Below, one piece after another: positions 21,787 to 32,368 of a stretch of DNA of 64,000 nucleotides; position 1 is the stretch's first letter; every line of letters begins with the position of its first letter. Origin of the DNA: Muscardinus avellanarius (taxonomy: Eukaryota > Chordata > Mammalia > Rodentia > Gliridae); assembly GCA_963383645.1 (NCBI GenBank), contig OY726558.1, positions 186,923,634 through 186,987,633 on the forward strand, written 5' to 3'. The notes below the pieces were generated by a model. The model searched no databases, had not been told where the DNA came from, and saw only the letters and a program-made list of their open reading frames with translations. Made by a program: the position numbers and the translations under genes.

Positions 21787-21813
21787 GAGACCCTATTTCA
21801 AAATAAAGAATAA

Positions 21814-22035
21814 AACTGGGCGTGGTGGCGCATGCTTGTAATCCCAGCACTTGGGAGGCTGAGACAGGAGGATCGCACAGGTTCGAGGCCAGCCTCAGCT
21901 ACTTAGTGAGGCTCTCAGCAACTTAGTGAGGCCCTGTTTCTAATAAAATATAAAAATAGGTCTGGGAGTATATCCCAGAGGAAGAAAGCCTCTGGGTTCC
22001 ATCCCCAGTACCACCAAAAATACAAAATACAAAAT
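21814..22035 (+). mobile_element. Nested B1-dID SINE in linker
   Basis: Forward dimer with a (AAAATAC)n tail, inserted where the host linker reads GAATAAAA. Confidence 0.8.
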
Positions 22036-22099
22036 ACAAAAAGGGTTGGGGGCTATAGCTTGAAGATACAATGCACCTGGGTTCCATCCTCAATACAGC

Positions 22100-22345
22100 A
22101 AAAATAAATAAGGCTCAGATATAGAATGCACCTGAGTTCAATCCCCAATAATGAAAACAATGATAAATTTAGGCAGGTGTGGCACATACCTGTAACCCCA
22201 GTACTCGAGGATGAGACAAGAAAAGTACGGGTTCAAGGCCAGCCTCTGCAATTTAGCAAGACCCTGCATCAAAATACATAAAAAAAAAATAGGGCTGGAG
22301 TATAGAGGTTGTATTTTAATGTCCCTGGGCTCAGTACCAAATAAA
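22100..22345 (+). mobile_element. ID fragment and diverged B1-dID SINE
   Basis: An ID half without its 5' part (about 22108-22155) precedes a diverged dimer (about 22168-22340). Confidence 0.65.
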
Positions 22346-23500
22346 GAAAAACAAAGGTACAGAAGAAGTAAAAGATGGTAAATTTAATTCTACACCTATT
22401 TCGCCACAATTTTAAAACCTGAAATTATTCCTGAAAGCGAGCAGGGCCAAGGAATACCTCCATGTGTGTGCGTGTGTTTTTTTAAACAAATTTTTTATTG
22501 AGCATAAATGGTATACATTTAAACTATATTTGGTACCCGCCCACCAATGGTTGTCCAGGTTAACCATGTCATGTTCATGATTTTACACATGTTCAGATGT
22601 AGACCCTCATTAATCAAGATCAGCCTTCCTCCTCTCCTATCTTTCCATTCGAACTTTGCTGATATTTCCCCTGCATTATCTTTTGAGACCTCAGGCACCA
22701 AGGCTGCTTTTCACGCGCCCCGGTTCACAGCTAATGGGGTGGAGGGGCCACCATGCACCCCGGCCAGTGTCCGGACAGCCAGGGGGCGGGCCAAGCGCAG
22801 CCCCCCTGGGCCCCGCTGCACACCAGGACCTAGCTAAGCTTCCCTGGTCTGTGGGAGAAGGGCTGTTGGAATGACCCTGCACGGGGGCTGGTGCTGGAAG
22901 CCTAGCTGTAAGGTGGAAAGTTCTAGAGAATTCCACCTTATGGACCAAGCAGCCCAGAGTAGCCTAGAACAGTTTTGGGCCAGAGATTGGTGGAAGAGGC
23001 CAAAATCCTTTGCTACATTCAGGCTGGATGGAGCCGTTTCATGAAGGTTTGATGAAGGCCTTCCCTCAGGTCAGCTCGGCTCACAACCAGGAAGACCTCA
23101 GCACAGGGCACAGAATAAAAGCTGCAGGCATCCACAATTTGCCTCACAAATCCAAGCCCTTTCAATAATACTGGCCACCCCAAAGCGCTGGGTCTGGAAT
23201 GTTCTAGAGTCCTTGCCTCTCAGGCCAGACTCAGCTTCTCCCATTCCTTTTCCACAGAGACTAGAATCCACTCAAAAGCCAAAAGTCCAGTTAAACTTTA
23301 CTCCCTGAGACGTGGAGCCAGTCACCGTACGGAGCAGCTTCCGTGGTTCTAACTAACCCGAGAATAAAGTTACTCCAATGATCATGTCACATGGGCGCTA
23401 CCTGCCTTGCATTATGTAATTATGAACACTGGTGACAGGATTCTTCGTTGAACGGTGGAGTCAATTCCAAGGGGTGCAGGGTTTCTCCCCGGACACCAAG
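22345..23500. other. Unassigned block
   Basis: No recognised gene or repeat. A GC- and CpG-richer patch is at about 22710-22830. A perfect 9-bp stem (AAGGTGGAA / TTCCACCTT) with a 12-nt loop lies near 22911-22941. This could be retroviral or other old repeat DNA. Confidence 0.35.
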
Positions 23501-23805
23501 GCCTGTGGGCACTGTGAGGCCTGATCGAAGGTCTTACCCAGGGAAACTGAGAACAAAGAAACCCAGGAAAAGGCGCAAAAGCAGGGAGAAATGCGTCTAA
23601 ACATTGCTATCCCCCCAGCCCATAAAATTACCATATCTGCTCCCGTAGCCCTACTTCCTCCCTAACCCTATAGAAAGCCCCAGCTGTGTACGGAAGCCGG
23701 CTTCTGACTCTTGTAGGTTCTTTTCCGGGTCAGCGGCTCCCTCCAGGTTTTATCTCTGAACAAAGCCTGTTCCTTGCTGTCGAGCTGCGCCCTTTAATTA
23801 CAAAT
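23500..23805 (+). mobile_element. LTR-like block
   Basis: A purine-rich upstream part, TATA-like CTATAGAAAGCCCCAGC (about 23669), then CTTCTGACTCTTGTAGG and a pyrimidine-rich stretch resemble the U3-R-U5 order of a gammaretrovirus-type (ERV1) LTR. No canonical AATAAA is seen, only AACAAAGCC. No target duplication was found. Confidence 0.45.
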
Positions 23806-24025
23806 AGGGCCTACCCGTTCACCTAGAGTGTCCTCATCCTGAAGGGTCAAGGCCCCGTAAGAAATCACTTGAGGGCATGTGTCAGTGACTGCTGAATGAG
23901 ATTCAGGGGATATACTGATTCCTATTAGATCACATTCAGCTTGTCTGAAATAAAAGCTCTAAGACTTTCATAGAATAAAAATGCTTAAAGATTAGACAAA
24001 AAAGAGACCAAAAGTGAGCTAAAAG

Positions 24026-24097
24026 AATCAGGATGTAGCTCAGGGGTAGAGTATGTATGTGTCTGGTGTGCTTGAGGCCCTGGGTGTGATCCTTACC

Positions 24098-24140
<43 letters not shown>
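24026..24140 (+). mobile_element. ID-type SINE monomer with (AC)n tail
   Basis: Undeleted ID unit (AGGATGTAGCTCAGGGGTAG) followed by about 21 AC units. Confidence 0.7.
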
Positions 24141-24142
<2 letters not shown>

Positions 24143-24169
24143 AAACTGACAAATCAGAGAAGAATGGCA

Positions 24170-24378
24170 AGAATTTATTTTAAAGCTAAAATTGTTAAAA
24201 TAGTTTGGCACCAACAGACCCATGAAACACAATGGACTTCAATTTTAGACAACAATTCAAGGAATTAATTTCATGTATGATAAAGGCGGTGAGTCAAATG
24301 ATTGCAGAATGATACATTATTCAGTAAATAGTGCTGAGGTAACAGGCTAACTATTTGGAAAAGATAGAATATGTCACT
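24170..24378 (+). mobile_element. Old L1 ORF2 fragment
   Basis: TTTGGCACCAACAGACCCAT and AAATAGTGCTGAGGTAACAG follow the part of ORF2 downstream of the reverse transcriptase domain in ancient L1s. Strongly decayed. Confidence 0.55.
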
Positions 24379-24813
24379 TTTTTTTTAATACTGGAAATTG
24401 ATTCCAGAGGCATTTAACCTCTGAGCTACACCTCTAGCCCTATTTTACTTTTATTTTGAAGCAGGGTCTCTAACGGGCATGGTGGTACACTCCTGTAATC
24501 CAGGTGCTTGGGAGACTGAGACAGGAGGATTGCGGCGGGTTCAAGGACTGCCTTAGCAAGTAGTAAGACTCTCATCAAACTAACAAAACTCTGTTTCAAA
24601 ATAAAAATAAAATAGGGCTAAGGATATAGCTGGGAGGCAAATTGTCCCTGGGTTCAATCCCCAGTGGCCACACCCCCCCCCATACACACAGGGTCTCACT
24701 AGGTTTATGAGAGTCTCACTACTTGCTGTGGCTGTTCTCAAGTCTGTAATCCTCCCATCTCAGTTTCTCAAGTACTGGGATTACAGGAGTGTGTCATGAT
24801 GCCCTGCTAATAT
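24378..24813 (-). mobile_element. B1-dID SINE split by an opposite-strand SINE
   Basis: The reverse ID half ends at GCAGGGTCTC. The B1 half resumes with CACAGGGTCTC after the insert. Confidence 0.75.
24471..24690 (+). mobile_element. Nested B1-dID SINE
   Basis: Forward copy of the longer B1 variant (AGACTCTCATCAAACTAAC) with a C-rich tail. Confidence 0.75.
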
Positions 24814-24824
24814 GTCTCTTTTCT

Positions 24825-24898
24825 TTTTTTTTTTTTTTTTTTTTTGGTACTGGAGATTAAATCCAGGGGCATTCTACCTTTGAGCTACACCCCCAGCC

Positions 24899-24947
<49 letters not shown>

Positions 24948-24962
24948 TTCCTTCCTTCCTTC

Positions 24963-25008
<46 letters not shown>

Positions 25009-25325
25009 TCATTTTTGTGGTACTGGGGGTGGAACCCAGGGTCTTTTCTACCTCCGGGCTATACTCCCAGACCTATTTTATACTTTATTTGGAAACAGAC
25101 AGGGTCTCACTAAGTTACTGAGAGCCTCACTAAGTAACTGAGGCTGGCTTGGAACCTATGTGATTCTCCTGTCTCAGCCTCCCAAGTGCTGGGATTACAA
25201 GTGTGCACCACCACGCCCGCCTTATTCTTTATTTTTAAAACAGGGTCTTGCTAAGTTGCTGAGGGCCTCACTTAGTAGCCGAGGCTGGCTGTGCCTCCAA
25301 GCATGTGCCACCACACCTGGCTTGA
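24825..25325 (-). mobile_element. B1-dID SINE split by another, with (TTTC)n
   Basis: ID half (24845-24900), about 105 bp of TTTC and TTCC repeats, a full reverse dimer (25013-25223), then the host's B1 half (25224-25325). Confidence 0.75.
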
Positions 25326-25806
25326 TAAGTTCATTGAATCCCCCAGCAGGGCCAGTTTAGCCAAGTTTGCTAATGATTTCTAGTTTTATCAGAGAATTTG
25401 GTGTTCTATTTATTTCTTGGTATTTGTTGGGACTTCCCATGTAGCTGCACACATAATATTTATGTATGCTTAGAAAGAACATGTTTCCCCTAATTTTTGG
25501 ATAAAGCTCTGTATCTGCCAATTATAAAAATGCATGATACTGTGTTGTTTCAATACTTTTTTGCTTCCTCGTTTTGGAGTGCTGGACTATCGATAGCTCC
25601 ATCCACTGAGAGCAGTGAGTTAGCCTCCGATTTATGAATTTGCCTACATTTTTCCCTTATAGTACTATAAAGTGTGATCTGTGTGTGAGAGGCCATGCTG
25701 TTAAGTAATACAACTTTAGTATTGTTTATTTACTTAGAAAATTAAATGGTCATGTAGTACCTCCTTTTGATAATAGTAGTATTTGGGCTATAAAATATAT
25801 TTTGTA
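25325..25806. other. Unassigned AT-rich sequence
   Basis: Single-copy-looking DNA. It may be antisense of an old LINE, but I could not place it. Confidence 0.35.
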
Positions 25807-26010
25807 AGCCGGATGTGGTGGCACACACTTGTAATCCCAGCATTTGGGAGGCTGAGATAGAAGGATCGCAGTTCGTGGCCAGCCTCAGCTACTTAGTGAG
25901 GCCCTCCGCAACTTAGTGAGAGACTGTTTCAACATAAAAGAATAAAAAATTGGGCAGGGAATGTAGCTTGGAGGTTGAATGCCCCTGGGGTCGATCCCCA
26001 GACCCCAAAA
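25807..26010 (+). mobile_element. B1-dID SINE
   Basis: Forward dimer ending ATCCCCAGACCCC, followed by an AT microsatellite that abuts the duplicated block at 26028. Confidence 0.8.
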
Positions 26011-26027
26011 AATATATATATATTTTT

Positions 26028-26125
26028 TGCAATCCTTTGTCTAGACAGTACACTTTGATGAACTGTGGATAGGGCCAGTTAAAAACTTGGTCTAAACTAG
26101 ATGAAAATGTCCTGTAGCCACTTAA
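26028..26125 (+). repeat. 98-bp duplicated block, copy 1
   Basis: TGCAATCCTTTGTCTAGACA to TAGCCACTTAA matches 27437-27535 except for one C/T change and one A indel. It lies between two halves of an AT microsatellite, so this is probably the inserted copy. Confidence 0.85.
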
Positions 26126-26336
26126 TTATATATATATAGTAAGACTATGGCTATTACTTTTTTAGCTGGTTATTACCCAATATGTAAATAATGTTTTTTT
26201 TTTAAATTTTGGTCTTTCAAGTTCAAGTTTCTAGATCCTCATGTTGTATTTTTGTCCTTCAAACAATAAACAATATAGGTCTGTCTTTTTTATTCAATAT
26301 GATAATTTCTGTCTCTGCTTTGGTAAATTACTCAGG

Positions 26337-26563
26337 TTTTTTGTTTGTTTGTTTGTTTGTTTGTTGCGGTACTAGGGATGGAACCCAGGAGCATTCTACC
26401 TCTGAGCTACACGCCCAGCCCTATTTTTTATTCTTTATTTTGAAACAGGGTCTCACTGAGTCACAAAGGGCCTCACTAAGTAGCAGCTGAGGCTGTCCCG
26501 GAATCCTCTCATCTCAGCCTCCTGAATGCTGGGATTACAAGCGTATGCCACCACGCCTGGCTC
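26337..26563 (-). mobile_element. B1-dID SINE with (TTTG)n tail
   Basis: Reverse dimer preceded by about seven GTTT units. AAATTACTCAG before and after it is an 11-bp target duplication. Confidence 0.85.
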
Positions 26564-26819
26564 TAAATTACTCAGTTTTAACTTAGTATTGTAATTGCTA
26601 TATTCGAACCGATCTCAACTCTGTTATGGTGTTCTATTTATTTATCCTGATTGTGCCATGCTATTTATGAGGAAAAAGAAAATAAAAGTACAAAGATAAT
26701 GTGAATATATATGTATATATTTCACATATCCATATAAAAACAAACAATATTGTGAAAAAGAATCCAGAAGCAAATATATCTAAATATTAATGATACAATA
26801 GTGTTTTTGTTTTTGTTCT

Positions 26820-26960
26820 TGGCACACCCTTAGTTCTTTTTATTTTTTATTGTGAAGCAGGGTCTCACTAAGTCACTGAAGCTGACCTCGAATCTGGTGA
26901 TCCTTATCTTATCCTACCAAGTACTGGGATTACAGACGTGTGGCACCACACCCAACTAAA
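26820..26960 (-). mobile_element. B1 fragment, diverged
   Basis: Reverse B1 half only. The ID half is absent. Confidence 0.65.
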
Positions 26961-26962
26961 TA

Positions 26963-27739
26963 GTGGTTTTCATTGTATATTTTTAAGTGGAATTATGGAT
27001 GATTTCTTCTTCTCTTCATTTTTTGTATATGTTGTATATATTTTCATTATAAGAAGAAACTTTTTAAAGTAAAAAAAAAAGTGCCAGCAAATTAATATAA
27101 ATTTTACTTAAGTAATAAAACTCAGGCGGATGTGATGAATCGGCGCCTTCCCAGTCCCTTTCCTCTTCTACTGTCTAGGAGCCCTGGGGACTTCTTCCAG
27201 GGGTGTGTGCCACTCACCAATCCTTAGACTGCACTTTCTTTTCATGTCCAACAAATGGCCATGTCCCCACCTGGCCCTGGTGACTCCTCAGGGTGGGGGA
27301 GGAAAAGAGAGGGCTAAGTGCTTTGGTGGCCTGCCTGACCTGAACACTCAGGGCCTTATCCTGCCTTTGAGCCTCCTAGGATATCAACAGGATACGGAGC
27401 AATGTTTTTCCTCCCCTGGTTTCCCCAAACAGAAAATGCAATCCTTTGTCTAGACAGTACACTTTGATGAACTGTGGATAGGGCTAGTTAAAAAACTTGG
27501 TCTAAACTAGATGAAAATGTCCTGTAGCCACTTAAACTTTAATTTGTGCAGGTAGATGTTCATTTTTGGTTTGGTTTCTAGCCCAAATGCAATTTCCAAT
27601 CTTTTTCAAAGTGTTTAGCCTGGATTTAATTTTGAAAAACTCCTTATTTTTCATGAATTCTTGGCACTGTAATGAGGTTGAGCTGAGTCTTTGGTTAATG
27701 GGAGATTTATATTTTCCTGTAGTACAACATGTCACCAAC

Positions 27740-27740
<1 letters not shown>
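26963..27740. other. Unassigned sequence including the source of the 98-bp block
   Basis: Apparently unique DNA. 27437-27535 lies in it without any break, supporting it as the donor of copy 1. Confidence 0.5.
27437..27535 (+). repeat. 98-bp duplicated block, copy 2 (probable source)
   Basis: Near-identical to 26028-26125, 1.41 kb away, same orientation. Confidence 0.85.
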
Positions 27741-27777
<37 letters not shown>

Positions 27778-27975
27778 TACTGGGGATGGAACCTAGGGGC
27801 TTTCTACCTCCATGATATACCTCTGGACCTATTTTATATTTTATTTTTGAAACAGGGTCTTACTAAGTTACTGAGAGCCTCACTAAGCTGCTGAGGCTGG
27901 CTTCAAACCTGTGAGATCCTCCTGTCTCAGCCTCCCAAGTACTGGGACTACAAGCGTGTGGCACCATGCCCGACT
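27741..27975 (-). mobile_element. B1-dID SINE with (TG)n tail
   Basis: Reverse dimer. CATGTCACCAACT before and CATGTTACCAAGT after it form a diverged target duplication. Confidence 0.8.
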
Positions 27976-28001
27976 CATGTTACCAAGTTTTAAAATCTAT
28001 A

Positions 28002-28130
28002 GAGCCAGGAGTGGTGTTTTATGCCTATAATCCCAGTACTTGGGAGGCTGGGACAGGAGGATCTCAGGTTGGAGCACAGCTTCAGCTGCAGAGGGAGGCT
28101 CACTACTGAACGTCCATAGGCGATGACCAT
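28002..28130 (+). mobile_element. B1 fragment
   Basis: Forward B1 half ending before the linker. No ID half. Confidence 0.6.
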
Positions 28131-29072
28131 AGGCAAGCTGTTCCTAGTTCATAATGAAGCCCAGCTGTTTTCCACTGACCCACTCAGCAAAGCTGTGCTC
28201 ACACTGACTTAACACATGGGTTACTTGGAGCAGCTGAGGACAGGAAGAAGCTGTTTCTGTTTGAATTTGGATGCTATGAAGAAGCAAGTCACAGTATAGG
28301 CAGGCTGGAGAGAACACTAGTGACAACAGCAAGCCTGTTAGTAGTACATCGACACTTGTCTGTAAGCATTATGGGCCGCAGGGACATACTGACGTTGGAC
28401 TTGTCCGTAAGTATTATGGGCTGCAGGCCTGCTTTGGACTCCTCAGATGATCTTGACTGAACTTCATAAGAGTATGAAGCAAGCACTCACTATGTCCATG
28501 GAGAAATACCAATGTGGATGGTCACGGGGACCTTCAGAAGATTGGAGGACATCCAGGAGTCTGCAGGCACCTAGGGATAATTATGGGATGGACGGTGGCT
28601 AAAGGTCAAGGGTGCCCGAATGTGTTCCCAGGACAAGCTCCTGCCTCCATAATCCCTCTGCCAATGTCGTTCTAGAATCAGGTTCCTATCACAGTTGCAC
28701 TAGTTTTCTATTCAAGTAACTTTCAACGAACAGCACACCTGCCCCAAACTGATTATCCTCTCCTGTTTCGGTAAGGGTCTCAGGGTCGTGGTGGTGTGTC
28801 TCCTTGCTGCCTCAGTCCTTCTGCTCCCCGGAAACCACGTGGGAATGCATAGCTGCTAAAACTGGATGTCAGAAGACCGCTCCTTGAATAAACTGTTTAG
28901 AGTTGCTGTCAAGCAGGAACAGTCGGCAAAGATTCAACTGGAACTTGGAGTTCTGAGAGTGTTCTCATTCTTCACGTAACTGTCTAGAAGCCTTAACCAA
29001 AGAAGAATCACATTATAACAGTGAGAAATTTAAGTCAGGAAAACCTCTAACTAGCTCTAATATATACCCTGC
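28130..29072. other. Unassigned block with a small tandem repeat
   Basis: No gene recognised. A 29-bp motif at 28354 and 28399 (ACTTGTCTGTAAGCATTATG and ACTTGTCCGTAAGTATTATG) recurs with a 45-bp period. TGAATAAACTGTTT near 28886 could be a poly-A signal context of an old LTR. Confidence 0.35.
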
Positions 29073-29274
29073 AAGCTGGGCGTGGAGGCCCACGCTTGCA
29101 ATCCCAGCACTCAGGAGGCTGAGACTGGAGGATTGCGGTTTGCAGACAGGGTCGGCTACTTAATGAGGCCCTCTGCAACTTAGACCCTGTTTCAAAAACA
29201 AAGAATTAAAATAGGACAGGGGGTGTAGCTCAGAGGTCGAATGCCCCTGGGTTTCATTCTCAGACCCACAAAAA

Positions 29275-29309
<35 letters not shown>

Positions 29310-29312
29310 ATA
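29073..29312 (+). mobile_element. B1-dID SINE with (AAAT)n tail
   Basis: Forward dimer followed by about ten AAAT units. Confidence 0.8.
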
Positions 29313-29382
29313 TTTTTTAAAATAATAAAATAACATACACCCTGAAGATGCTAAGGTTTTTAACATTGCTATAAATGTGCGA

Positions 29383-29387
<5 letters not shown>

Positions 29388-29434
<47 letters not shown>

Positions 29435-29640
29435 GGGTACTGGGGATTGAATCCAGGAACATTCTACCTCTGAATTACATCCCCAGCCCTATTTTTTTCT
29501 TTTTCTTTTGAAGCAAGGTCTCACTAGGTTGATGAGAGTCTCAGTATTTGCTGAGGCTGTGATGCTGTCCTCAAACCTGTGATCCTCCTGTCTCAGTCTC
29601 CCAAGTACTGGAATTGTAGAAGTATACCACCACATACAGC
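29388..29640 (-). mobile_element. B1-dID SINE with (TG)n tail
   Basis: About 22 TG units precede a reverse dimer of the longer B1 variant. Confidence 0.8.
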
Positions 29641-29743
29641 TAAACGTGTTTTCTTTTGCTGATGAAGCAAAAGGAAAACCTGGAGCTCTTCATCTAATCT
29701 TCAATACTATTTCTTTCCTTATTTATCTATTTATTTATTTAAT

Positions 29744-29746
29744 GTG

Positions 29747-29809
<63 letters not shown>

Positions 29810-30420
29810 TACTGGGTATTGAACCTATCGGCATTCTACCTTTGAGCAACACCCCCATGTTGGGGTCTGCTCAACCACCTGACAGAACTTCCGATGAATC
29901 CGCAACATGTAGCGCCGAGCGGATATGGAGGGTGTAACTACTCCCCTTGCCCCCGCTAGCCCGATTTGGTAATGTTGAGCCTTATTGGCTCATATAAAGC
30001 TTCCATGCTCGTGAACCCCTCGTGCACTGGATAATGATTGGTTGCAAGTTATGTGCTTTGCACATGCAAGAGTGACCTTTAGCTTGATAGGTTAGAATAG
30101 TTTCCTGTTGGAAATCCCCCTTGTGGTTTTTTTGCTTTAAACTGGGTTGCCTGAGAGAAATAAACGAGATCCTGCTTGACACGTCTCCCAGCTCTGTGTG
30201 TTGCTGCTGTTCGGGGCCGTCGGCACTCACCTTCCTTCTAAGCCCCACCACTGACGGGCTGGACCCGTCACCCCCAGACTTTTGTTTTATTTTCTGTTTT
30301 TAAACAGACTAGTTACTGAGAGTCTCGCTACTTACTGAAGCTATCCTGGAACCTACAATCCTCCTGCTTCAACTTCCCAAGTACTGAGATTACAAGAATG
30401 TGCCATCACACCTGAATTTG
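29744..30420 (-). mobile_element. B1-dID SINE split by a solo LTR
   Basis: (TG)n tail (29744-29808), ID half to CACCCCCA (29857), then after the LTR CCCCCAGAC and the B1 half to about 30420. Joining the two sides restores the usual ID-to-linker order. Confidence 0.85.
29858..30270 (+). mobile_element. Solo LTR of an endogenous retrovirus (ERVK-like)
   Basis: A 413-bp unit starting TGTTGGGGTCTGC and ending GGACCCGTCA. CCCCCA occurs directly before (29852-29857) and after (30271-30276), a 6-bp target duplication. It contains CATATAAAG (TATA box, about 29991) and AAATAAACGAG (poly-A signal, about 30158). The TG...CA ends and 6-bp duplication fit class II (beta-type) elements. No internal retroviral sequence remains. 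Confidence 0.85.
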
Positions 30421-30718
30421 TTTTCCCAGTGTGGGAATTGGACCAAGGGCCTTGTATATGTCCCACTCTCCCATTCCCTTCTAAATATGATGGTAGAAAA
30501 ATGGCCTCGCGGGGAGAAAAGACTACACGTAAGGGAATAATGAAGAGGGACACTAAGTGGTACACATTTAACAGAGACATAGGTGTTGATGACAGAGAAA
30601 TGGCAATGATAACTGGAGGCTAGGCATGCTGACGCAGGCCTGAAACCCAGTTTTGACAGGCTGAGACAAGGGGGTCACAGGTTTGAAACCAGCCTCATCA
30701 ACTCAGCAAGATTCTGCT

Positions 30719-30930
30719 TTATTTTTTGGTGGTAGTGGGGGTGGAACCCAGGAGCCTTCTACCTCCGGGCTATACAACCAGACCTAATTTATATTTTATT
30801 TGGAAACAGGGTCTCACTAAGCTGCTGAGAGCCTCACCACTAAGTAGCTGAGGCTGGCTCTGAACCTGTGCGATCCTCCTGTCTTAGCCTCCCAAGTGCA
30901 GGGATTACAAGCATATGTCACCACACCTGG
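30719..30930 (-). mobile_element. Nested B1-dID SINE
   Basis: Reverse dimer between AAGATTCTGCTTT and AAGACTCTGTTTT, which form the target duplication. Confidence 0.75.
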
Positions 30931-30946
30931 CTAAGACTCTGTTTTT

Positions 30947-30988
30947 CACTAGATGGGTGCTTTAACCAGCTAAGCAATGGAGCCAGCC
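30947..30988 (-). pseudogene. Tailless retropseudogene of a 5' tRNA-Thr half
   Basis: The minus strand reads a 4-nt leader, then GGCTCCATTGCTTAGCTGG and TTAAAGCACCCATCTAGTG. This matches the 5' half of cytosolic tRNA-Thr (AGU anticodon) as I recall it, and stops just after the anticodon. CTAAGACTCTGTTTTT lies on both sides (30931-30946 and 30989-31004), a perfect 16-bp target duplication. 3'-truncated tRNA retrocopies without an A-tail are a described mammalian class. It is not a functional tRNA gene. Confidence 0.75.
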
Positions 30989-31127
30989 CTAAGACTCTGT
31001 TTTTAAATAAAAAACAAATTAGGGTTGGAGGATAGCTCAGACGTGGAACACCCCTTGGGTTCAAGCCCCAACACCAGAAAGAGAGAGAGAGAAAGAAAGA
31101 AAAAAAGAAAGAACTGATTAGAAAATG

Positions 31128-31144
31128 TACTTATTAGGGTTTAG

Positions 31145-31184
<40 letters not shown>

Positions 31185-31480
31185 TTGGTGGTACTGGGGT
31201 TCCTGGAAACCCTTTTACCTCTGAGCTATACTCCCAGACCTATTTTATATTTTTATTTGGAAACACGGTCTCTTAAGCCAGCGTGGCTGTGTGATCCTCC
31301 TGTCTCTGCCTCCCAAGTGCAGGGATTACAGGTGTGCGCCACCACGCCCGGCAGGGTTTGGATTTTAAACATCACCAAAAGGCTCATATGCTGAAGATTT
31401 GGTCTCCAGCCTGTGTTACCGATGGAAGGTGGTTGCAGACATATTTAAAATCAGAAAGTAGAAAGACCAAAGGAGATAGT
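31128..31480 (+). mobile_element. LTR 5' fragment (MaLR-like) with nested SINE
   Basis: GGGTTTAGAT before and GGGTTTGGAT after the SINE are its target duplication. The host then reads CACCAAAAGGCTCATATGCT and GAAGATTTGGTCTCCAGCCT, like the start of MaLR-type LTRs. The 3' limit is unclear. Confidence 0.5.
31147..31356 (-). mobile_element. Hairpin-subfamily SINE with (ATT)n tail
   Basis: Reverse copy with GGGGTTCCTGGAAACCC and TAAGCCAGCGTGGCTG. The tail has about ten ATT units. Confidence 0.85.
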
Positions 31481-32109
31481 AATGTATACTTGCATGTCAG
31501 GCACTCAAGTCCCAAGGGGAGCCTCTTGCAACAGCTGGGGTTTCTTTCACTAGTACTTTCTGAATATCTGTCAAGGCAACAGTATGTAAACTGAGAATCC
31601 AGGGATTCAAACTATGAAATGAGAAACTCTAAGAGATATATCTCTCAAAGGTTTTGTTAAAGGACCTCTTTATTCTCTTAAATATTAAGAATTCTATAAG
31701 AGGGTCTATTCATATAGTTAAATCTATTGACATTTACCAAAATAGAGATTAAGGTATTAAAGATGGCAGAATACAGGAAGAGAGTGCATTTCAATTGCTC
31801 TGAGACTTGGAACTCAACCAGCGGGAAGACTGCGTCCTGGCAAGAGAAGAAAAGCAATCAAAACTCATCAGAAGACTGAAAAGAGCCCATATTTTTCATC
31901 TGAGATTGAAAAACAGAGGAAACGCCATCTTGGTGAGCCCATGCTGGGGCTGGTGGCTCCAGGACCTGGCTGTTTGTAGAGCCAAAGTCCAGCAAAGAAG
32001 CAGAATCTTGCAGAAAACCAACATCAAAAGCAGCTGCACAATTCCCTCTATGCTCAAATACCTAAAGACTGTGATTCCCTAGATAGTCCAGCTAAATGCC
32101 CCAGTGCAC

Positions 32110-32368
32110 TGCTACAGCTACAACTTAACTTGGATGGAGAAATGACAGGATCTTCCTGCATGGACCCCAGGAGCTACTACCTGCCTTGTCAAGACTACTG
32201 GAAACCTACAGACCAACCAACCAAAGCACCCAGTGAACTCCTGTGGCTGCTGCTGAACTGGGACCTAGAAATGACAGGATCTTCCTGCAGGCATCCCAGT
32301 GGCTACAACCTGCCTCATTGAGCCACTGTGAATCTACAGACCAATCAATAAAACTGCCCAGTGAACTC
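32110..32368 (+). repeat. Tandem repeat of about 128 bp in the L1 5'UTR
   Basis: AATGACAGGATCTTCCTGCA recurs at 32141 and 32270, and CCCAGTGAACTC ends at 32240 and 32368. There are two main units, and a weaker partial unit may lie upstream. Tandem monomers are common in rodent L1 promoters. Confidence 0.75.

Larger units (their letters stand above)
21430..22090 (+). mobile_element. B1-dID SINE carrying two nested SINEs
   Basis: The host B1 half (21430-21547) is split by a reverse SINE and then again in its linker by a forward SINE. Its ID half ends at about 22090. Confidence 0.75.
30625..31075 (+). mobile_element. B1-dID SINE carrying two nested insertions
   Basis: The host B1 half (30625-30718) is interrupted by a reverse SINE and then by a tRNA retrocopy. 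The linker and ID half follow at 30991-31075. Confidence 0.75.

Noticed and set aside
22690..22840. CpG island promoter
   Set aside because: The GC-rich patch is only about 150 bp, has few CpGs for its GC content, and no exon-like sequence follows.
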